Below are positions 1-4,238 of a stretch of DNA of 7,146 nt, piece after piece. The notes below the pieces were generated by a model. That model made no database searches, was not told where the DNA came from, and was given only the letters and a program-made list of their open reading frames with translations. The stretch is from assembly GCA_964459205.1 (NCBI GenBank), contig CAYWKJ010000048.1, positions 1 through 7,146 on the forward strand, in the 5' to 3' direction. The translations under genes and the position numbers were made by a program. This stretch comes from JABJMC01 sp964459205. Its GTDB lineage: Bacteria > Patescibacteriota > Gracilibacteria > UBA1369 > UBA12473. The stretch's first letter is position 1. Every line of letters starts with the position of its first letter.

Positions 1-39
1 TTGACGGGCGTCGTCACCGAATTTAACTTGTTTAGCCAT
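1..39 (-). CDS. groEL: GroEL chaperonin, N-terminal 13 codons only (runs off the window)
   Basis: The thirteen readable codons give MAKQVKFGDDARQ, the characteristic opening of the 60-kDa chaperonin GroEL. The rest of the gene lies beyond the left edge. GroEL forms the cytoplasmic double-ring folding chamber that works with the GroES lid in ATP-dependent protein folding. Its start follows the groES stop by 26 bp on the same strand, the usual groES-groEL operon order, so it should share the CIRCE-controlled promoter upstream of groES. The upstream sequence is A/T-rich and has no Shine-Dalgarno match. Identification rests on a short but distinctive N-terminus plus its position next to groES. 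Confidence 0.93.
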   Translation of the reverse strand, partial: MAKQVKFGDDARQ

Positions 40-65
40 TTTTATTAAAGTTAAGAATTAATTTT

Positions 66-353
66 TTAAGAAACAATAGCGAGAACATCACTTTCATTAA
101 GGAAAAGAAGCTCTTTCCCATCGTGTTTGACCTCACTTGGACCATACTTACTAAAAAGAACGACGTCCCCTACCTTAACAGTCATTGGATTTCGTTCACC
201 TTTATCATTTGTTTTACCTGGTCCAACAGCCAGCACCTTCCCTTTTTGAGGTTTTTCTTTGGCGGAATCTGGAAGGACGATTCCAGATGGTGTAGTAGTC
301 TCCTCCTCGAGGCGTTCAACTACCAACCCATCACTAAGCGGTTGTAAACTCAT
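66..353 (-). CDS. groES: GroES co-chaperonin
   Basis: This 95-aa protein has the normal family length and reads as GroES throughout. It has an N-terminal PLSDGLVVER strand, the mobile loop that docks on GroEL around residues 17-33 (TTTPSGIVLPDSAKEKPQKG), the GKVLAVGPG roof-proximal motif, VKVGDVVLFSKYGPSEVK, and a C-terminal LNESDVLAIVS. GroES forms the heptameric cytoplasmic lid of the GroEL chamber. One oddity is that the usual D-R near the N-terminus (PLxDRVLVK) is D-G here. The gene precedes groEL by 26 bp. Transcription should start near 404, giving a leader of about 50 nt that contains one CIRCE operator. No Shine-Dalgarno motif precedes the ATG (upstream CCTTAAAACT). Confidence 0.97.
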   Translation of the reverse strand: MSLQPLSDGLVVERLEEETTTPSGIVLPDSAKEKPQKGKVLAVGPGKTNDKGERNPMTVKVGDVVLFSKYGPSEVKHDGKELLFLNESDVLAIVS

Positions 354-380
354 AGTTTTAAGGTTATTGATTATTATATT

Positions 381-407
381 TTAGCACTAAATAGCAAAGA
401 GTGCTAG
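381..407 (-). promoter_or_regulatory. CIRCE operator 1 (HrcA binding site)
   Basis: The inverted repeat TTAGCACTA-N9-GAGTGCTAG matches the CIRCE consensus TTAGCACTC-N9-GAGTGCTAA in 8 of 9 positions in each arm, with the canonical 9-bp spacer. It lies at and just downstream of the predicted groES transcription start, inside the untranslated leader. HrcA bound here would block the operon in the absence of stress. Confidence 0.92.
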
Positions 408-430
408 CACAGTATAGCGTAGAGTGCTAA
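404..430 (-). promoter_or_regulatory. CIRCE operator 2, overlapping operator 1
   Basis: The arm GAGTGCTAA at 422-430 is a perfect CIRCE half-site lying between the -35 and -10 elements. Its partner nine bases away, CTAGCACAG at 404-412, matches TTAGCACTC in only 6 of 9 positions and covers part of the -10 box. The site shares 404-407 with operator 1 and is displaced from it by 23 bp. It is a strong-half/weak-half operator, so single-site occupancy is less certain than for operator 1. Confidence 0.75.
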
Positions 431-438
431 CGGGTCAA
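411..438 (-). promoter_or_regulatory. Sigma-70-type promoter of groES-groEL
   Basis: Read on the minus strand, the -35 is TTGACC (433-438) and the -10 is TATACT (411-416), separated by 16 bp. Each differs from consensus at one position. The expected start of transcription is near 404. Both elements are interleaved with CIRCE operators, as expected for an HrcA-repressed chaperonin promoter. Confidence 0.8.
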
Positions 439-472
439 GTTTATTTTGTGGCCAAATTTTAACTAAAAAGTT

Positions 473-1225
473 TTAATAATTAGGCCCTACCCCAAGATCT
501 CTAGCAAGAAAATCTCGTACTCTCTGAACTTTTCGGTTAATTGTTCTTCTAGCCTGCCCCATTTCTGCTTCAAGAGCTTCTATATCAATATCTCCATCCA
601 AAACTTGCTCCCAAACAGGGCCCCAAGCTGATTCTAGGCGAGGACGACCTGATACTTGGCCTTGCATAAAACGCTGACGTGCAGCCTCAACAACTCCTTT
701 CCAATCAACTATTTCTCCAATAGTCGCAGGGTCTCGCTCTTCTTCAATAACTGCGCCCATACTATTCTCATTTTGAGCTTCCATTAACGCTCTATTTGCT
801 ATCAAACCTCTCCAAAACAGTTCCTCAATCGCATGAGGAGTTCTTGGATCTAAAGACTTTGCTTGATCACCAAACGCACTCACAAATTTCATAACTACTT
901 CATCACTAGTCTGCAAATAAGCCTCTGTTACCTGCACTAACCAGTCAGCACATGCTTCCATATACACTGTAAAAGTATGTGGATCAGACAAATCCGTATC
1001 AGGTTCAACTCCTTCCACTTTAGGAAATCTTAAATCTCCTTGAGACATAGATCTTACTGACATCGGACCAAAACTAGCCCTTTCTTCCTCTCCATCATCT
1101 TTTTGCACACCATCTACATCACCATCTGCTCCCTCCACATAAAGACCATCCCAACCATCATGCTCAAACACATCGCAATCAAACTGAACATCATCGTCAG
1201 GCAATAAAGAACCTAATCTACCCAT
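473..1225 (-). CDS. Unrecognised 250-aa protein with a C-terminal sigma-region-4-like helix-turn-helix
   Basis: I do not recognise this as a named family. Residues 1-50 are very acidic (PDDDVQFDCDVF, EGADGDVDG, KDDGEEE) and probably disordered. Residues 80-190 look helical (YMEACADWLVQVTEAYL, HAIEELFWRGLIANRALMEA). The C-terminus, about residues 212-246 (DIDIEALEAEMGQARRTINR then KVQRVRDFLARDLG), has the spacing of a sigma-70 region 4 helix-turn-helix: acidic scanning helix, tight G-Q turn, R-R-T-I-N recognition helix, then an RVRDFL helix. DNA binding is therefore plausible. A classic region 2 is not obvious, so sigma or anti-sigma activity is unproven. No membrane segment or signal peptide is visible. 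The start at 1225 is favoured because a consensus promoter predicts transcription from about 1252. Internal Met55 and Met60 are alternatives. It lies just upstream of groES on the same strand and may read through into it. Confidence 0.8.
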   Translation of the reverse strand: MGRLGSLLPDDDVQFDCDVFEHDGWDGLYVEGADGDVDGVQKDDGEEERASFGPMSVRSMSQGDLRFPKVEGVEPDTDLSDPHTFTVYMEACADWLVQVTEAYLQTSDEVVMKFVSAFGDQAKSLDPRTPHAIEELFWRGLIANRALMEAQNENSMGAVIEEERDPATIGEIVDWKGVVEAARQRFMQGQVSGRPRLESAWGPVWEQVLDGDIDIEALEAEMGQARRTINRKVQRVRDFLARDLGVGPNY

Positions 1226-1258
1226 ATTTAAGTATTTTTAAAAATTACATTGGCAAAA

Positions 1259-1286
1259 ATTATAACAACTAAACAAACCCTGTCAA
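1259..1286 (-). promoter_or_regulatory. Consensus sigma-70 promoter of the 250-aa gene
   Basis: On the minus strand a perfect -35 TTGACA (1281-1286) and a perfect -10 TATAAT (1259-1264) are separated by 16 bp. Predicted transcription starts near 1252, giving a leader of about 27 nt that contains no Shine-Dalgarno sequence. The promoter begins about 20 bp after the rny stop codon, so this gene does not depend on rny transcription. Confidence 0.85.
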
Positions 1287-1306
1287 CCCTTCTTCCAATA
1301 ACCTTC

Positions 1307-2833
1307 CTACTTAGCCACATCCTCCACCCTAGTTTCCCTTAAAACCTCAATCTTAATTTCACCAGGGTACTGGAGCTTATCTTCAATATCAGAGGCAATG
1401 CGGTGTGCCATTTTAGCGGCTTGTAAATCATCCACAACATTAGGCTCTACAAACACTCTAACCTGACGGCCCGCTTGAACAGCATAAGATTTTTTAACTC
1501 CTTCGTAATCATTCGCCACATTTTCCACCTCACGCAGACGCTTAATAAAGTTTTCTAAATTATCTTTATCAGCCCCCGGACGAGAACGAGAAATCAAATT
1601 AGCAGCCTGAACAATTTTAGCCTCTAAAGATTCCGCCTCAATATCTCCTTCATGAGCCTCTACACAGTGAATAACCTCCTTAGAAAGCCCAAATTTATTC
1701 AAAATATCACGACCAATAACCGCGTGTGGCCCTTGAATCTCATGATCTAAGGCTTTTCCAATATCGTGGAGTAATCCTGCCTTACGACACATTTCAACAT
1801 CAGCTCCAAGCTCTGTAGCCAGCGAAGAAGCCAGCAAAGAAACTTCCATGGAGTGTTTAAGTACATTTTGACCATAAGTAGTCCGGAATTTAAGTCGTCC
1901 TAACAATTTAATAAGTGCTGGCGGCAAACCAACTACACCAGTTGCATAAACTGCCTTTTCACCAAGATCCTTAATAAGTTGTCCGACCTCATCCTTAGAT
2001 TTCTTAATAACCTCCTCAATACGAGCTGGGTGAATTCGACCATCCTCCAGCAAACGTTCCAAAGCAATTTTTGCAATATAACGACGCACTAAATCAAACC
2101 CAGAAATCACAATTGAACCTGGAGTATCATCCACAATCACATCAATTCCCGTAAGCTCTTCAAAGGTGTTAATATTACGACCTTCACGACCAATAATACG
2201 TCCCTTCATATCATCACTTGGAATGCTAACCGTAGTAGAAGTGGATTCCATCGTAGTCTCAGCCGCATAACGCTGAATCGCATCAACAACAATAGTACGA
2301 GCCTTTTCATTAGCCTCATCACGGAGTGATTGCTCAGTCTTTTTAATCTGTTCTACCAAGTCATCTTTGGCCTCTTCTTGCACTTTTTTAAGTAAAAGTT
2401 CACGAGCTTCTTCCTTAGATAGACTCGCCACCCGTTCCAGTTGCCCCTTTTGCTGCTCATAAAACTTTTCCACCTCTGCTTTAAGTTCACGCACAGCAGT
2501 TACTTTCTTTTCAAGCTCAGAACGAGACTTTTCCGCCTCAGTCATTTTTTTATCAAGAAGTTCCTCCTTTCCAACAATACGCTTCTCAACTTTTTCTAAC
2601 TGAAGACGTTTTTGGTGTTCTTCCTTTTTAGCGTCTTCTTGAATTTTGAGAGCTCCAGAACGGGCCTCAAAAACAATTTCTTTGGCCTTTGCTTGGGCCT
2701 CCTGAAGGTCACGCTTGCGTTGGTCTTGCATGCGCTCTTCTTGTTCACGATTTTTTTGGACACGAATATAACGTCCAGCTCCTCCTCCCGCCACTAAACC
2801 AGCGATCAGGAGCAATATTGCAGTAGTTGTCAT
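1307..2833 (-). CDS. rny: Ribonuclease Y (membrane-anchored endoribonuclease)
   Basis: RNase Y initiates mRNA decay by endonucleolytic cleavage at the inner face of the membrane. The 508-aa product has the standard length and order. There is an N-terminal transmembrane helix (about residues 4-22, AILLLIAGLVAGGGAG), a long charged coiled coil (about 25-195), and a KH RNA-binding domain (about 200-265) with the GRIIGREGRN loop at 211-220. The HD-domain metal-binding region follows: KHSMEVSLLASSLA (326-339), LLHDIGKALDHE with the HD pair at 356-357, and AHEGD (393-397). The C-terminus YPGEIKIEVLRETRVEDVAK is typical of the family. All recognisable catalytic motifs are present. The start at 2833 immediately precedes the membrane helix, as expected. 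No Shine-Dalgarno lies at proper spacing; a short hairpin sits just upstream. It is divergent from the LTD protein gene. Confidence 0.97.
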   Translation of the reverse strand: MTTTAILLLIAGLVAGGGAGRYIRVQKNREQEERMQDQRKRDLQEAQAKAKEIVFEARSGALKIQEDAKKEEHQKRLQLEKVEKRIVGKEELLDKKMTEAEKSRSELEKKVTAVRELKAEVEKFYEQQKGQLERVASLSKEEARELLLKKVQEEAKDDLVEQIKKTEQSLRDEANEKARTIVVDAIQRYAAETTMESTSTTVSIPSDDMKGRIIGREGRNINTFEELTGIDVIVDDTPGSIVISGFDLVRRYIAKIALERLLEDGRIHPARIEEVIKKSKDEVGQLIKDLGEKAVYATGVVGLPPALIKLLGRLKFRTTYGQNVLKHSMEVSLLASSLATELGADVEMCRKAGLLHDIGKALDHEIQGPHAVIGRDILNKFGLSKEVIHCVEAHEGDIEAESLEAKIVQAANLISRSRPGADKDNLENFIKRLREVENVANDYEGVKKSYAVQAGRQVRVFVEPNVVDDLQAAKMAHRIASDIEDKLQYPGEIKIEVLRETRVEDVAK

Positions 2834-2841
2834 TAAGTAAG

Positions 2842-2858
2842 GGGTTAAACTCCCCTCT
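2842..2858 (-). other. Short hairpin just upstream of the rny start codon
   Basis: On the minus strand AGGGG and CCCCT flank a seven-base AGTTTAA loop, ending about 8 nt before the rny ATG. In the mRNA it would form a 5-bp GC-rich stem, extendable by one G-U pair, next to the ribosome entry site. It may modulate translation. There is no T-tract where a terminator would need one. Confidence 0.4.
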
Positions 2859-2910
2859 GCACACCAGTTGCCCCTTTATTTAGGGACATTTTTCAGAATC
2901 CGAATTGAAC

Positions 2911-2919
2911 TATATAACA
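2911..2919 (-). promoter_or_regulatory. Probable extended -10 promoter of rny
   Basis: The minus strand reads TGTTATATA, an extended -10 (TG-N-TATATA, hexamer at 2911-2916). The -35 region is weak: TTGATT at 2930-2935 is only 13 bp away, and GACTTT sits at 17 bp. Transcription from about 2904 would give a 70-nt leader. No better candidate is visible upstream of rny. Confidence 0.4.
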
Positions 2920-3021
2920 GGTTAATTTGAATCAAAGTCTTTATTCTGTAGGCTATGCAAAGGCTCTTAAAATTACGGCTTCAAAATACTGGTGGTAGCC
3001 CGGAAAGTCAAACTGAAAACC

Positions 3022-3062
3022 GTTCATTTTTTGTTCATTTTTTTGTTAAAACTAGTTCATTT
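3022..3062. repeat. Phased GTTCATTTTTT repeats (A/T-tracts)
   Basis: GTTCATTTTTT occurs twice in tandem (3022-3032 and 3033-3043). A GTTAAAA unit starts at 3045 and GTTCATTT at 3055, so GTT-plus-T-tract units recur every 10-12 bp, about one helical turn. Phased tracts like these usually curve DNA. They lie 44-84 bp upstream of the LTD gene start. Functional significance is inferred. Confidence 0.5.
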
Positions 3063-3074
3063 CATTTTGCTAGC

Positions 3075-3103
3075 GTAAGGGTCCTATATTTCTAACCCTT
3101 TAC
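3075..3103 (+). other. Inverted repeat abutting the LTD gene start codon
   Basis: AAGGGT (3077-3082) and ACCCTT (3095-3100) form a perfect 6-bp inverted repeat. With one bulged T it extends to GTAAGGGT/ACCCTTTAC and ends 2 nt before the ATG. The loop contains TATATT (3085-3090), the best available -10 candidate for this gene, with only a poor -35 (TTCATT, 18 bp upstream). The repeat could be an operator around the promoter or, if transcription starts further upstream, a hairpin that occludes the start codon. Confidence 0.4.
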
Positions 3104-3105
3104 CT

Positions 3106-4092
3106 ATGCGAGTCATTCACTCCATTGCAGGGATCACTTTGAGCCTTTTTTTAGTAACTCCAGCCTTAGCTGCCACCTGGGCCTGGACTAATGAGCCCAC
3201 CCCCGGGGCTCTTAATCTTTTTTCAGAAGACAATCCCGAAGAGGCTGAAGAAAGCTTTGAAGACGGGGCCCTATCAGAAAACATCATTCTTTCCGAAATC
3301 ATGCCCAATCCAGAAGGCACAGATACAGATACCGAATGGATCGAAATCTACAATACTGGCACTACAGACATCGATCTCGGCAACTGGTCCCTAGATGACG
3401 AAGAAGGTGGCAGCGATCCTTATGTTTTCCCGGCTAATACTGTTATTGAGGCTCAAGATTTTCTTGTAATTTACCGCATCGATTCTGATATAGCACTTAA
3501 CAATGACAGTGATTCTGTGCAACTTTTTGATTTTGAAGGCACCCTTTTAGATGATGTTACTTATGAAGACAATGCTCCCGAAGGTGAATCTTATGCCCGC
3601 ATTTTAGTAGAAGACCAAGAAACCGGCTTACTTAGCTTTCTTATCTCCACTGCCCATGCCAAAGCCTCTCCCTCCTGGGAAGAGGCTTCCTGGGATTGGA
3701 CTAAAGACTTAACTCAAGGCACCACTAACCCTATTTATTATTTTATCGATGGCACTATCCAAGAAATTATTCCTTTTGAAAACACCGTTCGCATCAAAAC
3801 CGATCAAGAAGAAATGAATGTTTCGCTAAATGAATTAAATATAAACGAAGCCCTTAAAACATCCCTTTTTAAACCTGGAAACCAAATCACTGGCTATGCC
3901 AGCCTAAGTTCAAACAACACTTACAAACTACAACGTCTTAATAATAATAATGAATCTATAAATCCTTCCCCAATTGCCTCAACTAACCGGTTAAAACAAC
4001 TTTCTTTACTCGGACTCTTTATTGGATTCGGCCTCCTTGGCATACGTAAACTTCACAAAATAAAAAGGCCAAGCAAGCTTGGGCCTCTTTAA
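3106..4092 (+). CDS. Secreted lamin-tail-domain (LTD) protein with C-terminal membrane anchor
   Basis: The 328-aa product begins with a Sec signal peptide (MRVIHSIAGITLSLFLVTPA-LA, cleavage likely after residue 22). Residues about 58-168 form a lamin tail domain (LTD, an immunoglobulin-like beta fold common on bacterial surface proteins): IILSEIMPNPEGTDTDTEWI, then EIYNTGTTDIDLGNWSLDDE, later FLVIYRIDSDIALNNDSDSV and YEDNAPEGESYARI. Residues about 210-278 are beta-rich (DGTIQEIIPFENTVRIKT, PGNQITGYASLSSNNTYKL) and resemble an OB-like fold, but this is only a guess. A C-terminal hydrophobic helix (about 297-313, LSLLGLFIGFGLLGI) followed by KLHKIKR would anchor the protein with its bulk outside. 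A W-x-WT...N motif typical of LTD ends occurs twice, oddly once directly after the signal peptide. Ligand or partner is unknown; a cell-envelope or surface role is likely. No Shine-Dalgarno precedes the ATG. Confidence 0.9.
   Translation: MRVIHSIAGITLSLFLVTPALAATWAWTNEPTPGALNLFSEDNPEEAEESFEDGALSENIILSEIMPNPEGTDTDTEWIEIYNTGTTDIDLGNWSLDDEEGGSDPYVFPANTVIEAQDFLVIYRIDSDIALNNDSDSVQLFDFEGTLLDDVTYEDNAPEGESYARILVEDQETGLLSFLISTAHAKASPSWEEASWDWTKDLTQGTTNPIYYFIDGTIQEIIPFENTVRIKTDQEEMNVSLNELNINEALKTSLFKPGNQITGYASLSSNNTYKLQRLNNNNESINPSPIASTNRLKQLSLLGLFIGFGLLGIRKLHKIKRPSKLGPL
4062..4090 (-). terminator. Intrinsic terminator hairpin overlapping the end of the LTD gene (probably bidirectional)
   Basis: AAAAAGGCC (4062-4070) and GGCCTCTTT (4082-4090) pair with inner AAG/CTT pairs, one bulged base and a four-base loop. 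Read on the minus strand the stem is followed by TTTTTATTTTG, a good U-tract. On the plus strand the tail is only CTCTTTAATT. The LTD stop codon (4090-4092) begins at the last base of the stem, so the hairpin is coding sequence on the plus strand. The stronger minus-strand orientation implies a minus-strand transcript ending here. Confidence 0.65.
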
Positions 4093-4111
4093 TTCAAGTT
4101 TGAGTGGTGCT

Positions 4112-4150
4112 TTATGAGCAGCATCCTCCTCCTCCGCATCCTCCGTCCAT
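4112..4150 (-). CDS. Candidate 12-aa Gly/Cys-rich mini-protein
   Basis: The minus strand reads MDGGCGGGGCCS followed by TAA. It is far too short to trust by itself. It sits between a minus-strand -10 box (TATAAA, 4167-4172) about 17 bp upstream and a terminator with a strong minus-strand U-tract about 20 bp downstream, so a compact transcription unit of roughly 100 nt is possible. The composition (three Cys, six Gly, an acidic residue, no bulky hydrophobics) would suit metal or cofactor binding or a modified peptide, but no family is recognised. Alternatively the GGAGG-rich sequence is functional as RNA and the open frame is incidental. An opposed plus-strand frame (4114-4155, MSSILLLRILRPW) overlaps it. 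Confidence 0.3.
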   Translation of the reverse strand: MDGGCGGGGCCS

Positions 4151-4193
4151 GGTAATTAGGTTAAATTTTATAGAGCGTTAAAAATATTACCAT
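4149..4193 (-). promoter_or_regulatory. Minus-strand -10 element bracketed by an 8-bp inverted repeat
   Basis: TATAAA (4167-4172, minus strand) is a plausible -10, directing transcription from about 4160 towards the mini-ORF. The -35 is weak (GTATGG at 17 bp, or TTGTAT at 19 bp). Perfect 8-bp arms ATGGTAAT (4149-4156) and ATTACCAT (4186-4193) flank it, with an inner imperfect pair ATTTTA/TAAAAAT. The arrangement resembles an operator around a promoter. The left arm includes two bases of the mini-ORF start codon. Confidence 0.35.
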
Positions 4194-4223
4194 ACAAAGC
4201 CCTTCCTCTCAACAGGCACCAGG

Positions 4224-4232
4224 TGGTAGAAT
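4224..4232 (+). promoter_or_regulatory. Possible extended -10 placing transcription start at the ATP-cone gene's ATG
   Basis: TGGTAGAAT matches an extended -10 (TG-N-TAGAAT, hexamer 4227-4232), and initiation 7 bp downstream would fall on the A of the ATG at 4239, a leaderless message. No -35 is evident. The overlapping AGGTGG (4221-4226) could instead be a distant Shine-Dalgarno, 12 nt from the ATG, in which case the promoter must lie further upstream. A small palindrome CACCAGGTG (4217-4225) overlaps both. Confidence 0.3.
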
Positions 4233-4238
4233 TCAAAT

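Noticed and set aside
123..347. Plus-strand 74-aa frame opposite groES
   Set aside because: groES is unambiguous on the minus strand; the opposite frame has no homology or promoter evidence.
459..476. AACT-AAAA-AGTT inverted repeat just after the 250-aa gene, as a terminator
   Set aside because: The stem is only four A/T-biased pairs with no extension, so it is too weak for an intrinsic terminator; read-through toward groES remains possible.
2612..2797. Plus-strand 61-aa frame rich in Phe/Leu opposite the rny coiled coil
   Set aside because: It is the complement of Lys/Glu-rich coiled-coil codons, which produces Phe/Leu/Ser-rich shadows.
3001..3043. CGG...CCG followed by T-runs as a plus-strand terminator of a small RNA
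   Set aside because: The stem is only three plus three pairs with mismatched interior, and no convincing promoter or RNA family precedes it.
3191..3394. Open frame overlapping the LTD gene in another plus-strand frame, and a minus-strand frame at 3117-3320
   Set aside because: Both lie inside a gene with a signal peptide and recognisable LTD motifs; their translations look random and have no supporting start context.
4156..4238. An NrdR box upstream of the ATP-cone gene
   Set aside because: I looked for paired ACA-AT-rich-TGT boxes as found upstream of reductase operons and saw none.
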